This document shows, one piece after another, positions 55,235 through 64,000 of a stretch of 64,000 bases of DNA. The DNA comes from Microbacterium sp. C5A9 (GTDB lineage: Bacteria > Actinomycetota > Actinomycetes > Actinomycetales > Microbacteriaceae). Position numbers and translations under genes: made by a program. The stretch spans positions 248,001 to 312,000 of the forward strand of contig NZ_JABXGD010000006.1 in NCBI RefSeq assembly GCF_022627955.1, given 5' to 3'. The notes beneath the pieces are model-generated. The model made no database searches. It was not told the DNA's origin and worked only from the letters and a program-made list of their open reading frames with translations. The first letter of the stretch is position 1, and each line of letters begins with the position of its first letter.

Positions 55235-57407
55235 GTACCCCATGATCGATCCCGCTCTCGCCGACGCAGGTCTCGGCGATGCCGAAGACGACGACTTCGA
55301 TGCCATCGAGTCGCCGGACGCGCTTCTTCCCGACCACCGCTACCTCGATCGCGAGCTCAGCTGGCTCGCGTTCAACCAGCGTGTCCTGGAGCTCGCCGAG
55401 GATCCGTCGCTGCCGGAGCTCGAACGAGCGAACTTCCTGGCGATCTTCGCGAGCAACCTCGACGAGTTCTTCATGGTGCGCGTCGCCGGGCTCAAGCGCC
55501 GCATCGTGACGGGCCTCGCGGTCCCCACGAACATCGGGCGCTCCCCCGCCGACGCCCTCGCCGACATCGCCCGCGAGGCGCACGCACTGCAGCTGCGCCA
55601 TGCCGAGGCCTGGACATCGCTCGTGCGGCCGGCCCTCGCCGAGTCGGGCATCGAGATCGCCGACTGGTCGGAGCTCACCGACGAGGAGCGGGCCAAGCTC
55701 TCGGAGTACTTCGGCGCCCAGGTCTTCCCGGTCCTCATGCCGCTCGCCGTCGACCCCGCGCATCCGTTCCCGTACATCTCCGGCCTGTCGCTGAACCTCG
55801 CGATCCGCATCCGCAACGCCCGCACGGGGCGCCAGGAGTTCGCGCGCCTCAAGGTTCCGCCCATGCTCCCCCGCTTCGTCGAGGTGCCCGGAACCGGCGA
55901 GATCAAGCGGTTCCTGCGCCTCGAGGAGCTCATCGCCAACCACCTCGGCGATCTCTTCCCCGGCATGGAGGTCCTCGACCACCACGCGTTCCGCCTCACC
56001 CGCAACGAAGACGTGGAGATCGAGGAGGACGAGAGCGAGAACCTGATCCAGGCGCTCGAGGCCGAGCTGCTGCGTCGCCGTTTCGGCCCGCCCATCCGCC
56101 TCGAGATCACGGACGACATGGACGAGGTCACGATGGACCTGCTGGTCCGCGAACTCGACATCACCGACCAGGAGATCTACCGCATCCCCGGACCGCTCGA
56201 CCTGCGCGGACTGTTCGACCTCTCCCGCATCGACCGCCCCGACCTGCGCTACCCGCCGCACCTGCCCACGACCGCCGTGGCGTTCCAGCCCACGGGCAGC
56301 AGCACGCGGGCAGACATCTTCAAGGCGATCCGCAAGTCGGATGTGCTCGTGCACCACCCGTACGAGTCGTTCACCACGAGCGTCGTGGCGTTCCTCGAGC
56401 AGGCGGCCCGCGACCCGCATGTGCTCGCCATCAAGCAGACGCTGTACCGCACCTCGGGCGACAGCCCGATCGTCGAGGCGCTGATCAACGCCGCCGAGGC
56501 CGGGAAGCAGGTGCTGGCGCTGGTCGAGGTCAAGGCGCGCTTCGACGAGGCGAACAACATCGTCTGGGCACGCAAGCTCGAGAAGGCCGGAGTGCACGTG
56601 GTCTACGGCCTGGTCGGCCTCAAGACGCACTGCAAGCTCGCCCTCGTCATCCGCGAGGAAGACGGCGTGCTGCGCCACTACTCGCACATCGGCACCGGCA
56701 ACTACAACCCGAAGACCAGCCGCATCTACGAGGACTTCGGGCTGTTCACCACCGACGCCCAGGTCGGTAAGGACCTGACCCGCCTGTTCAACGAGCTCAG
56801 CGGGTACGCGATCGAGAAGAAGTTCAAGCGCCTGCTCGTCGCGCCGCTGCACCTGCGCAAGGGACTCGTACGGCAGATCGACAACGAGCGCCGCAACGCC
56901 GAGAGCGGCAAGCCGGCGAGCATCCGCATCAAGGTCAACTCGATGGTCGACGAAGAGGTCATCGACGCGCTGTATCGGGCGAGCGCGGCCGGCGTGAAGG
57001 TCGACGTGTGGGTGCGCGGCATCTGCAGCCTGCGCCCCGACCTCGAGGGCATCAGCGACAACATCACGGTGCGGAGCATCCTGGGTCGGTACCTCGAGCA
57101 CTCGCGCATCTTCGCGTTCCACAACGACGGCGATCCGCAGGTCTACATCGGCAGCGCCGACATGATGCACCGCAACCTCGACCGTCGTGTCGAGGCGCTG
57201 GTGCGGGTGACCGACCCCGACCACCTGAAGGATCTGCTGGCGTTCTTCGACCTCGCGATGGATCCCGGAACCACCTCCTGGCATCTGGGCTCCGAGGGCG
57301 TGTGGACCCGCCACGCCGAGGATGCCGAGGGCAAGCCGCTGATCGACCTGCAGGATAAGACCATGGGGTTGATCCAGCGACGCCGCCGCGCGCGGGCGGT
57401 GCGATGA
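55233..57407 (+). CDS. ppk: Polyphosphate kinase 1
   Basis: 724 residues from ATG 55233; ATG 55242 is more likely because the first ATG overlaps the -10. PPK1 architecture: N-terminal [18 protein letters not shown], head domain, then two phospholipase-D-like domains with the autophosphorylated His in [10 protein letters not shown] and the second His in [11 protein letters not shown]. It reversibly makes polyphosphate from ATP. Overlaps the Nudix gene by 4 nt. Confidence 0.95.
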   Translation: MYPMIDPALADAGLGDAEDDDFDAIESPDALLPDHRYLDRELSWLAFNQRVLELAEDPSLPELERANFLAIFASNLDEFFMVRVAGLKRRIVTGLAVPTNIGRSPADALADIAREAHALQLRHAEAWTSLVRPALAESGIEIADWSELTDEERAKLSEYFGAQVFPVLMPLAVDPAHPFPYISGLSLNLAIRIRNARTGRQEFARLKVPPMLPRFVEVPGTGEIKRFLRLEELIANHLGDLFPGMEVLDHHAFRLTRNEDVEIEEDESENLIQALEAELLRRRFGPPIRLEITDDMDEVTMDLLVRELDITDQEIYRIPGPLDLRGLFDLSRIDRPDLRYPPHLPTTAVAFQPTGSSTRADIFKAIRKSDVLVHHPYESFTTSVVAFLEQAARDPHVLAIKQTLYRTSGDSPIVEALINAAEAGKQVLALVEVKARFDEANNIVWARKLEKAGVHVVYGLVGLKTHCKLALVIREEDGVLRHYSHIGTGNYNPKTSRIYEDFGLFTTDAQVGKDLTRLFNELSGYAIEKKFKRLLVAPLHLRKGLVRQIDNERRNAESGKPASIRIKVNSMVDEEVIDALYRASAAGVKVDVWVRGICSLRPDLEGISDNITVRSILGRYLEHSRIFAFHNDGDPQVYIGSADMMHRNLDRRVEALVRVTDPDHLKDLLAFFDLAMDPGTTSWHLGSEGVWTRHAEDAEGKPLIDLQDKTMGLIQRRRRARAVR

Positions 57408-58390
57408 CCACCCGCGAGGCATCGGGGGCGAAGGCCGCGACGCGGTCGAAGTGGACGGACAAGGCCGTGTACGCGGCCGGCGCCGTGATCTGGCGCCTCG
57501 TCGACGGCAAGCTGCGGATCCTCCTGATCCATCGCACCAAGTATCGCGACATCACGCTGCCCAAGGGCAAGGTCGACCCGGGTGAGATGCTCGCCGAGAC
57601 CGCGGTGCGAGAGGTCCACGAGGAGACCGGGATCCGCGTCTCGCTCGGTGTTCCCGTCGGAGTGAGCCGCTACCACCTGCCGTCGAACAAGCAGAAGGTC
57701 GTGCACTACTGGGCGGCCGAGGCGACGGAGGACGCGATCCGCACGTCGACCTTCGTGCCCAACCGCGAGATCGCGGCGATCGAGTGGGTGAGCCTGAAGA
57801 AGGCGCGGTCACGGCTCAGCTACCCGGTCGACGTCGAGATCCTCGACTTCTTCGCGAACCTCGTCGACGACGGAGTCCTGCGGACCTTCCCCGTGATCGC
57901 GCTGCGGCACGCCAAGGCTCTCGCACGCTCCGACTGGGACGGATCGGATGCCTCGCGTCCCCTCACCGACCGCGGACGCGAGCAGGCGGCCTCGATCGTG
58001 GGACCGCTGCGTGCGTTCGGGATCCGCAAGATCGTCACGAGCGATGCGGTGCGCTGCGTGCAGACCGTGACTCCCCTGGCGAAGGCCCTCGACCGCAAGA
58101 TCTCGAAGACCGCGCTGATCAGCCAGGACGCCTGGGAAGAGGGTGACGACGACCTGCGGTCCGTGATCGGACGCCGCGTCCGCTCCGGCAAGCCCGCGGT
58201 GCTGTGCAGCCACGGCCCCGTGCTGCCCGGGATCCTCTCGGAGGTCGCCCTGGCGACCGGGACCATCCAGGGCTCCTACGTGAGCAGCGCGGCCGACCTC
58301 GAGCCTGCCGCGTTCTCGGTCGTGCATCTCTCGGCATCCAACCCCGGCTCCGGGATCATCGCGATCGAGACCCACATTCCCAAAGTCTGA
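57404..58390 (+). CDS. Nudix hydrolase fused to histidine phosphatase (MutT1-like)
   Basis: 328 residues. Residues 20-155 form a Nudix domain with complete box (Gly55...Glu61, Arg69-Glu70, Glu73-Glu74). Residues about 163-310 form a histidine-phosphatase domain with ALRHAKAL (His169) and CSHGPVLPG. The mycobacterial MutT1 with this layout hydrolyses 8-oxo-(d)GTP and related diphosphates, and relatives may act on Ap4A or PP-inositols. Cotranscribed with ppk, which suggests linked nucleotide/polyphosphate metabolism. Confidence 0.9.
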   Translation: MTTREASGAKAATRSKWTDKAVYAAGAVIWRLVDGKLRILLIHRTKYRDITLPKGKVDPGEMLAETAVREVHEETGIRVSLGVPVGVSRYHLPSNKQKVVHYWAAEATEDAIRTSTFVPNREIAAIEWVSLKKARSRLSYPVDVEILDFFANLVDDGVLRTFPVIALRHAKALARSDWDGSDASRPLTDRGREQAASIVGPLRAFGIRKIVTSDAVRCVQTVTPLAKALDRKISKTALISQDAWEEGDDDLRSVIGRRVRSGKPAVLCSHGPVLPGILSEVALATGTIQGSYVSSAADLEPAAFSVVHLSASNPGSGIIAIETHIPKV

Positions 58391-58452
58391 GCCTCGCTTC
58401 GGAGCGCGAGAACCGCGTGATTCCGCGGATCCGCCCCAGAGAGACGCGAGCC

Positions 58453-58507
58453 GTTCACCTTCCGTTCACCTGCGGGGTCGAGTCTCGTTAACCGCCGCAC
58501 CTAGCGT
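58453..58507 (+). promoter_or_regulatory. pstS promoter with PHO boxes
   Basis: Adjacent 11-nt units GTTCACC-TTCC (58453-58463) and GTTCACC-TGCG (58464-58474), plus a third GTTAACC-GCCG (58487-58497) just before a -10 TAGCGT (58502-58507). Textbook PHO-box repeats for RegX3/PhoP. Confidence 0.8.
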
Positions 58508-58558
58508 CACTGTGTGCCCTGCACCGGGCCCCACCCATCCATGATCGAAGGATCCACA

Positions 58559-59665
58559 GTGAAGATCTCCCGAATCGCACGTATCGGCGCCGTCGGCGCC
58601 GTGGCCGCTCTGGCTCTCGCAGGCTGTGCCGCGAATGAAGGCGGCACCACCGGCGGCGGCTCGTCCGACGCCCCCGCCTCGACCCTGACGGGCACGATCG
58701 AGGCCACCGGCGCCTCGTCGCAGGAGGCTGCGCAGCAGTCGTGGGTCGCCGCGTTCCAGACCGCGAACCCCGACACCACCATCAACTACACCGCGACCGG
58801 CTCCGGCACGGGACGCGAGAACTTCATCGCGGGGTCGTCGAACTTCATCGGCTCCGACCGCGCGTTCAACGCCGACGAGATCGCCAAGGGCGGCTTCGGC
58901 TCCTGCACCTCCGACGAGATCGTCGAGATCCCCGTCTACATCTCCCCCGTCGCGGTCGCCTTCAACCTCGAGGGCATCGACGAGCTGAACCTCGACGGCG
59001 CGACCATCGCCGGCATCTTCTCGGGCTCCATCACGAAGTGGAACGACCCGGCCATCGCCTCGCAGAACGAGGGCGTCGAGCTTCCCGACCAGGCGATCGT
59101 CCCGGTGCACCGCGCCGACGCGTCCGGCACGCAGGAGACCTTCACCAAGTACCTCAGCGCCGTCGCACCCGATGTGTGGACCTACGAGGCCAGCGACGAG
59201 TGGCCGCTCTCGACCGGTGAGGCCGGCGACGGAACCTCGGGTGTCGTCGACGCGATCACCAACGGCTCGGGCTACATCGGCTTCGCCGACGCCTCGCGCA
59301 CCTCGGAGCTCGGACAGGTCGCCGTGCAGGTCGAGGGCGAGTACGTCGCGTACTCGGCCGAGGCCGCCGCTGCGCTCGTCGAGGCATCGCCGCTCGAGGA
59401 GGGTCGTTCGGACCACGACCTCGCCTACGACGTCGACCCGGCTGCCGCACCGGCCGGCTCCTACCCGATCGCCCTCGTCTCGTACCTCATCGGCTGCGTC
59501 GACTACGAGGACGCCGAGACCGCCGGCCTCGTGAAGGCGTACTTCGAGTACGTCGCCTCGGCCGAGGGCCAGGATGCTGCCGCAGAGGCCGCCGGCAGCG
59601 CACCGATCTCCGACAGCCTGCGCGAGCAGATCAGCACCGCGATCGACGCGATCGTCACGGAGTGA
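58559..59665 (+). CDS. pstS: Phosphate ABC transporter, substrate-binding lipoprotein
   Basis: 368 residues. Signal peptide with lipobox LALAGC (Cys23), phosphate-binding loops ATGASSQEAAQQSW and DASGTQETFTKYL. It captures phosphate outside the membrane and hands it to PstCA. GTG 58559 is chosen because GAAGGA lies upstream and the leader matches a normal signal peptide. First gene of pstSCAB. Confidence 0.94.
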   Translation: MKISRIARIGAVGAVAALALAGCAANEGGTTGGGSSDAPASTLTGTIEATGASSQEAAQQSWVAAFQTANPDTTINYTATGSGTGRENFIAGSSNFIGSDRAFNADEIAKGGFGSCTSDEIVEIPVYISPVAVAFNLEGIDELNLDGATIAGIFSGSITKWNDPAIASQNEGVELPDQAIVPVHRADASGTQETFTKYLSAVAPDVWTYEASDEWPLSTGEAGDGTSGVVDAITNGSGYIGFADASRTSELGQVAVQVEGEYVAYSAEAAAALVEASPLEEGRSDHDLAYDVDPAAAPAGSYPIALVSYLIGCVDYEDAETAGLVKAYFEYVASAEGQDAAAEAAGSAPISDSLREQISTAIDAIVTE

Positions 59666-59702
59666 CCGGGCGCTCAGCACACCGCTGAGCTCCGGCACCG
59701 AC

Positions 59703-59746
59703 GCCCCCGGGTGTCGGTCGAAGGATCTCGACCGACACCCGGGGGC
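59703..59746 (+). terminator. Strong stem-loop between pstS and pstC
   Basis: 19-bp perfect stem GCCCCCGGGTGTCGGTCGA with complement, loop AGGATC. No clear T-run. It probably gives partial termination or protects the pstS message, so that more binding protein than permease is made. Confidence 0.75.
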
Positions 59747-59799
59747 ACCCGCATGAAAACACCCGAAAGCCCCTCAGAGCAGATCGTGGAGCAGCCCCG

Positions 59800-60768
59800 A
59801 TGACCACCACCACAACGGGTCCCGACACCACCCGTTCCCCCGGTTCGCGCCCCGCGCTGCGCCGACGGGGCGACCTCATCTTCTCCGGCACCGCGCTCGG
59901 AGCGGGAATCATCATTCTCGTCACGCTCGCAGCGGTGGCGGTCTTCCTCATCGTCCAGGCGATCCCGGCGCTCGCACCCGACACGACCAACAATCACATC
60001 CTCGAAGGACAGTCGTTCCTGTCGTGGGTGTGGCCGTTCGTGTTCGGCACGCTGTGGTCGAGCTTCATCGCGCTCGTCATCGCGGCGCCGGTCGCGATCG
60101 GCATCGCTCTCTTCATCTCGCACTACGCCCCGCGCCGCCTCGCCGGCGTGCTGGGCTACGTGATCGATCTGCTCGCCGCAGTCCCCTCGGTCGTCTTCGG
60201 ACTCTGGGGCGCGCTGACCTTCGCCCCGATGCTCGTGCCGTTCTACAAGTGGCTCAACGAGAACCTCGGCTGGATCCCCCTCTTCGGCGGCACCCCCTCG
60301 GGAACCGGCAAGACGATCCTCACGGCATCCCTCGTGCTCGCGGTCATGATCCTCCCGATCATGACCGCCATCTGCCGCGAGGTGTTCCTGCAGACGCCGA
60401 AGCTGCACGAAGAGGCGGCTCTCGCGCTCGGCGCCACGCGCTGGGAGATGGTCCGCATGGCCGTGCTCCCCTTCGCCCGGAGCGGCATGGTCTCCGGCGC
60501 GATGCTCGGCCTCGGCCGCGCACTGGGCGAGACGATGGCCGTGACGCTCGTGCTCTCGCCCCTCGGCATCATCACCTTCAACCTCATCAACCCGGAGAAC
60601 CCGACGACGATCCCGGCGATCATCGCGCTGCGCTTCCCCGAGGCCCACGACGAGGGCGTCAACACGCTCATCGCGGCCGGCCTGATCCTCTTCATCGTGA
60701 CCTTCGCGGTCAACTTCATCGCCCGCTGGATCGTCTCGCGCCGCGCCGAGTTCTCGGGAGCCAACTGA
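59800..60768 (+). CDS. pstC: Phosphate ABC transporter permease PstC
   Basis: 322 residues, six helices; the coupling loop EEAALALGATRWEMVRMAVLP carries the EAA motif that contacts PstB. Inner-membrane permease for phosphate. The pstA ATG follows 1 nt after its stop. Confidence 0.94.
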   Translation: MTTTTTGPDTTRSPGSRPALRRRGDLIFSGTALGAGIIILVTLAAVAVFLIVQAIPALAPDTTNNHILEGQSFLSWVWPFVFGTLWSSFIALVIAAPVAIGIALFISHYAPRRLAGVLGYVIDLLAAVPSVVFGLWGALTFAPMLVPFYKWLNENLGWIPLFGGTPSGTGKTILTASLVLAVMILPIMTAICREVFLQTPKLHEEAALALGATRWEMVRMAVLPFARSGMVSGAMLGLGRALGETMAVTLVLSPLGIITFNLINPENPTTIPAIIALRFPEAHDEGVNTLIAAGLILFIVTFAVNFIARWIVSRRAEFSGAN

Positions 60769-60769
60769 C

Positions 60770-61867
60770 ATGACCGCCACGCTCACCCCGGCGCCCGTCG
60801 CCACGACCACGCACTCCACCTCGGCGGGCCACCTGCCCAAGTGGGCGCCCTGGGCCCTGCTCCTGGTCGCCTTCGTCATCTCCGGCACGATCTTCGCCTT
60901 CATGAACGCGGGCGGCGATCCCGCCGACTTCAACATCGCTCTGACGCTCGTCGTCGGACTCGTGTTCTACATCATCCTGATCTTCGTGATCTCCTCGGTG
61001 ATCGAGAGCCGTCGCCACGCGGTCGATCGACTGATGACCGCGCTCGTCTCCGGCGCCTTCGTCGTCGCGCTCCTGCCGCTGATCTCGCTCCTGTACACGG
61101 TCGTCGTGAACGGCCTGATGCGATTCGACGGCGAGTTCTTCAGCTTCTCGATGCGCAACATCGTCGGAGAGGGCGGCGGCGCCGTCCACGCGATCTGGGG
61201 CACGCTGCTCATCACTCTCGGCGCCACGATCATCTCGGTGCCGATCGGCCTCATGACCTCGATCTACCTGGTCGAGTACGGCGAGGGGCGCCGGCTCGCG
61301 CGGGGCATCACCTTCCTCGTCGACGTCATGACCGGCATCCCGTCGATCGTCGCCGGTCTGTTCATCTACTCGGTGTTCGCCCTGATCGTCGGCCCGGGAA
61401 CGCGCATGGGCATCATGGGATCGCTCGCGCTCTCGGTGCTCATGATCCCGGTCGTCGTGCGCGGTTCCGAGGAGCTGCTGCGCATCGTGCCGAACGAGCT
61501 CCGCGAGGCCGCCTACGCGCTCGGCGTGCCGAAGTGGCTGACGATCATCAAGGTCGTCCTCCCCACCGCGATCGCGGGCATCACGACCAGCATCATGCTC
61601 GCGATCTCCCGCGTGATCGGCGAGACCGCGCCGCTGCTGCTCACGGTCGGCGTCGTGCAGGGCATGAACCTCAACATGTTCAGCGGGCAGATGGCGACGC
61701 TGCCCGTCTTCTCGTACATGCAGGCGAAGTACCCGGGCATCCCCGTGGATGCCTATCTCGAACGCGCCTGGGCGGCCGCCCTCACACTCATCGTCATCGT
61801 CATGGTGCTCAACCTGCTGGCACGGATCATCGCCAAGGTGTTCGCCCCCAAGATCAACGGCCGCTGA
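60770..61867 (+). CDS. pstA: Phosphate ABC transporter permease PstA
   Basis: 365 residues with six core helices and an extra N-terminal helix pair. EAA loop: [24 protein letters not shown]. It forms the channel with PstC. Its C-terminal charge cluster (FAPKINGR) is followed about 34 nt later by pstB. Confidence 0.94.
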   Translation: MTATLTPAPVATTTHSTSAGHLPKWAPWALLLVAFVISGTIFAFMNAGGDPADFNIALTLVVGLVFYIILIFVISSVIESRRHAVDRLMTALVSGAFVVALLPLISLLYTVVVNGLMRFDGEFFSFSMRNIVGEGGGAVHAIWGTLLITLGATIISVPIGLMTSIYLVEYGEGRRLARGITFLVDVMTGIPSIVAGLFIYSVFALIVGPGTRMGIMGSLALSVLMIPVVVRGSEELLRIVPNELREAAYALGVPKWLTIIKVVLPTAIAGITTSIMLAISRVIGETAPLLLTVGVVQGMNLNMFSGQMATLPVFSYMQAKYPGIPVDAYLERAWAAALTLIVIVMVLNLLARIIAKVFAPKINGR

Positions 61868-61901
61868 GCCGTCTACCCGATTCAAGAAGAAGGATCCTCT
61901 C

Positions 61902-62681
61902 GTGTCCAAGAGCATCGAAGTCAACGACCTCAACGTCTACTACAGCGATTTCCTCGCCGTCGAAGGCGTCAACATCGACATCAAGCCCAACACGGTGACC
62001 GCGTTCATCGGTCCGTCGGGCTGCGGCAAGTCGACCTTCCTGCGCACCCTCAACCGCATGCACGAGGTCATCCCCGGTGCACGCGTGGAGGGAGAGGTGC
62101 TGATCGACGGCAAGAACCTCTACGGCGCGAGCGTCGACCCGGTGCTCGTGCGCCGTCAGGTCGGCATGGTGTTCCAGCGTCCGAACCCGTTCCCCACGAT
62201 GTCGATCAAGGAGAACGTGCTCGCGGGCGTCAAGCTCAACAACACGCGCATGGCGAAGAGCGACCAGGATGCTCTCGTCGAGAAGTCGCTGCGCGGCGCC
62301 AACCTCTGGAACGAGGTCAAGGACCGCCTCGACAAGCCGGGCTCGGGGCTCTCGGGCGGCCAGCAGCAGCGTCTGTGCATCGCGCGCGCGATCGCGGTGT
62401 CCCCCGATGTGATCCTCATGGACGAGCCCTGCTCGGCGCTCGACCCGATCTCGACCTTCGCGATCGAGGAGCTCATCGCCGAGATCAAGAACGACTACAC
62501 GGTCGTCATCGTGACGCACAACATGCAGCAGGCGAGCCGCGTGTCCGACAAGACCGCGTTCTTCAACATCGCGGGTACCGGCAAGCCCGGCAAGCTCATC
62601 GAGTACGACGACACCAGCACGATCTTCACGACGCCGTCCGTGCAGGCCACCGAGGACTACGTCTCGGGTCGATTCGGATAA
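61902..62681 (+). CDS. pstB: Phosphate ABC transporter ATPase PstB
   Basis: 259 residues. Walker [28 protein letters not shown], signature [15 protein letters not shown], Walker [14 protein letters not shown]. It powers PstCA and takes part in PhoU signalling. GTG 61902 chosen for the GAAGAAGGA site upstream and length. Confidence 0.95.
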   Translation: MSKSIEVNDLNVYYSDFLAVEGVNIDIKPNTVTAFIGPSGCGKSTFLRTLNRMHEVIPGARVEGEVLIDGKNLYGASVDPVLVRRQVGMVFQRPNPFPTMSIKENVLAGVKLNNTRMAKSDQDALVEKSLRGANLWNEVKDRLDKPGSGLSGGQQQRLCIARAIAVSPDVILMDEPCSALDPISTFAIEELIAEIKNDYTVVIVTHNMQQASRVSDKTAFFNIAGTGKPGKLIEYDDTSTIFTTPSVQATEDYVSGRFG

Positions 62682-62700
62682 ACCCCCTCCCCTCTCCTCT

Positions 62701-62815
62701 GCCCTCGCCCCTCTGCCGGGCACAGCTTCGGAGCGGACGCCACGAAACGCCGTGTCACCATCGTGTGGCACGGCGTTTCTGCGTCGAGCTCCGGATCTGT
62801 GCCCGGGGCGAGGGC
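62701..62815. repeat. Long imperfect inverted repeat around the pstB terminator
   Basis: Left arm 62701-62734 (GCCCTCGCCC...CCGGGCACAG...CGGAGC) pairs with right arm 62788-62815 (GCTCCG...CTGTGCCCGG...GGCGAGGGC), enclosing the smaller hairpin of the terminator. Together they can form one long stem in the gap between convergent pstB and the aminotransferase gene. Confidence 0.7.
62744..62779. terminator. Terminator between pstB and the aminotransferase gene
   Basis: GAAACGCCGTG (62744-62754) pairs with CACGGCGTTTC (62769-62779), with further CAC/GTG pairing inside. Confidence 0.8.
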
Positions 62816-62850
62816 GTCGCAGGGGAGACAGAGGGAGCCGGGAGGGGGGG

Positions 62851-63735
62851 TCAGTCTCGGGGGGAGAGCAGGTAGGCGTTCAGGTCGGAGGTCAGGGCGT
62901 GGTCGACGGGAAGGGGGCTGCCGTCGACGGCGGTGATCGGAGCGGCGAGCCTGACGCTCGACACCAACCACGCCGCATCCGCCCGGGGGAGATCGGATGC
63001 CGGGATCTGACCGTACTCCGCCGTGAATCCGCGGCTTTCCAGATACTCGTAGACACTCAGCTGCGTCGTGCCGTGCAGGATGCCGCCGTTCGGCGCAGGT
63101 GTCACGAACCGGTCGCCGATGCGCAGGATGAGCGATGCGGTCGGCGCCTCGAGCACGAAGCCGTCTCGGGAGAGGAAGATCGCGTCGTCTGCACCGCGCC
63201 GGTGCGCCTCACGCAGGGCAGCCATGTTCACGGCGTACGAGAGGGTCTTGGCACCGAGCAGCAGCCACGGCGCACGCTCGGCGACGTCGAGGTCGTAGCC
63301 GCGGTCGAGCGTCACGACGCGAACCCCGTTCCGACGCACTCCCGAGAAATCGGAGGCGGGCGCCGCTGTGACCCACGCGGTCGGCGTCGGGCCGTGTTCG
63401 ACGCCCCGACTCAGGATGAGCTTGATCACGTACTCCCCCGGCCCGCAGTCGACCGCCGCGCGGTCGATCGCCTGGTGCCACTGGGCCTGGTTCGGCAGGG
63501 GAAGGTCGCAGAGCTCGGCGGAATGGGCGAGGCGCTCGAGGTGAGGCACGACCTCCTGGGCGTGACCGTCGATCACGCCGATCGACTCGAACACCCCATC
63601 ACCGCGCTGGGTGCTGAGCTCGCCCACGCTCAGCGCGGGAGCCGCAGCATCCACCAGGGTGAACGTGTCGGCGAAGTCGGAGCGGTCGGCATCGACCGCC
63701 GCCGGATCGATCATGAGAGCAAAGCGCCGGGTCAT
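62851..63735 (-). CDS. pabC: Class IV aminotransferase (aminodeoxychorismate lyase-like)
   Basis: 294 residues, fold-type IV PLP enzyme: RGDGVFESIGVIDG, the Lys in LLGAKTLSYAVNMAALREA, FLSRDGFVLEAPTASLIL and NGGILHGTTQLSVYEYL. This pattern fits 4-amino-4-deoxychorismate lyase for folate synthesis, though branched-chain or D-amino acid aminotransferases share the fold. The substrate assignment is moderate. Confidence 0.8.
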   Translation of the reverse strand: MTRRFALMIDPAAVDADRSDFADTFTLVDAAAPALSVGELSTQRGDGVFESIGVIDGHAQEVVPHLERLAHSAELCDLPLPNQAQWHQAIDRAAVDCGPGEYVIKLILSRGVEHGPTPTAWVTAAPASDFSGVRRNGVRVVTLDRGYDLDVAERAPWLLLGAKTLSYAVNMAALREAHRRGADDAIFLSRDGFVLEAPTASLILRIGDRFVTPAPNGGILHGTTQLSVYEYLESRGFTAEYGQIPASDLPRADAAWLVSSVRLAAPITAVDGSPLPVDHALTSDLNAYLLSPRD

Positions 63736-63778
63736 GATCCGAGCCTAGGCCCCGGGAATAGCCGCGGTGCGATCTTGT

Positions 63779-63784
63779 TACACT
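63779..63784 (+). promoter_or_regulatory. Extended -10 promoter element
   Basis: TGT-TACACT (TG at 63776-63777, hexamer 63779-63784) is a good extended -10. It would start transcription at about 63790, exactly where the stem of the element below begins. Confidence 0.45.
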
Positions 63785-63789
63785 GGAGT

Positions 63790-63878
63790 GGCCGGGCCGC
63801 ATAACCCCGGGCTCCAATTTTTGCCGCTGCGAGCGGCCTTCCGCCGAGAGGCGTTCTTGCGGCCCGGTCTTTCTCTGT
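63790..63878 (+). ncRNA. Candidate small structured RNA
   Basis: An outer 11-bp stem (63790-63800 with 63859-63869) encloses an unpaired C- then T-rich stretch, a hairpin GCCGC-TGCGA-GCGGC (63823-63837) and a hairpin CGCC-GAGA-GGCG (63842-63853). TCTTTCTCT follows the outer stem like a weak terminator. It fits a stand-alone RNA of about 90 nt; no known family was recognised. Alternatively it is part of the 3' UTR or leader of the flanking minus-strand genes. Confidence 0.4.
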
Positions 63879-63930
63879 CCGGGGGCGACACGGCCAGACC
63901 GCCGCGTACGGGTCTGTCTCGCTCCAGGTG

Positions 63931-64000
63931 TCAGGCGAGGGCGCCGGTGCGCCAGAGGACCGCGGATGCCGAGAGATCCTGCGCATAGCTGCTCAGTCTG
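63931..64000 (-). CDS. C-terminal end of an unidentified protein
   Basis: The minus-strand frame entering from the right edge reads RLSSYAQDLSASAVLWRTG, ending ALA and a stop at 63931. Codon use is like real genes here (mostly G/C third bases). Too short to identify. Confidence 0.5.
   Translation of the reverse strand, partial: RLSSYAQDLSASAVLWRTGALA

Noticed and set aside
55215..57422. 735-codon minus-strand frame
   Set aside because: Exact shadow of the ppk gene; low-complexity Arg/Glu/Val composition and no recognisable domain.
63790..63878. SRP (4.5S) RNA for the structured element near the right end
   Set aside because: The conserved SRP loop sequences are missing.

Overview
The window is a high-GC chromosomal segment from an actinobacterium, most likely Microbacterium or a close relative in the Microbacteriaceae (inference). 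The evidence is strong G/C bias at third codon positions, an Lsr2 nucleoid protein, CarD, a DtxR-type regulator, SenX3/RegX3, GlnR, a fused IspD-IspF, an XPB helicase and a C50-type carotenoid operon with split lycopene cyclase subunits. It reads as core chromosome: no insertion sequence, prophage, CRISPR array, integrase or rRNA was seen. Two tRNA genes are present (Arg-CCT and Thr-TGT).

Left part (1-11 kb): a truncated acetate/solute symporter with its small DUF485 partner (reading frame broken in a G7 run), a LuxR-type regulator and Lsr2. Next comes a MarR regulator (CrtR-like) divergent from a tightly coupled carotenoid operon: idi, crtE, crtB, crtI, crtYe, crtYf, crtEb and an MmpL exporter. 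Together these convert IPP/DMAPP to GGPP, phytoene, lycopene and probably a C50 cyclic carotenoid such as decaprenoxanthin. The ispDF gene near 45 kb belongs to the MEP pathway that feeds this operon.

Middle (11-47 kb): housekeeping and regulatory genes. They include an HNH nuclease, a secreted M23 peptidase, a DtxR regulator, serC, a cold-shock protein with DUF3027, an XPB helicase with its partner protein, a two-component system, a lone WXG100 protein, groEL under a perfect CIRCE operator, msrB, a nitroreductase, an SRAP protein, an ABC exporter followed by its own kinase and regulator, an aldo/keto reductase, a DsbA-like protein without its active-site cysteines, an MsiK/UgpC-type ATPase, rlmB-cysS, two dehydrogenases, ispDF and carD.

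Right part (47-64 kb): a phosphate-control region. It holds senX3-regX3, phoU, gpmA, glnR, ppk, a Nudix/histidine-phosphatase fusion and pstSCAB. Candidate PHO boxes with nearly the same geometry precede phoU, ppk and pstS, so RegX3 encoded here probably controls these neighbours. The window ends with an aminotransferase class IV gene, a compact structured element that may be a small RNA, and the C-terminus of an unidentified protein.

Many genes begin 6-8 nt after an actinobacterial -10 hexamer and lack a Shine-Dalgarno sequence, which suggests leaderless transcripts.
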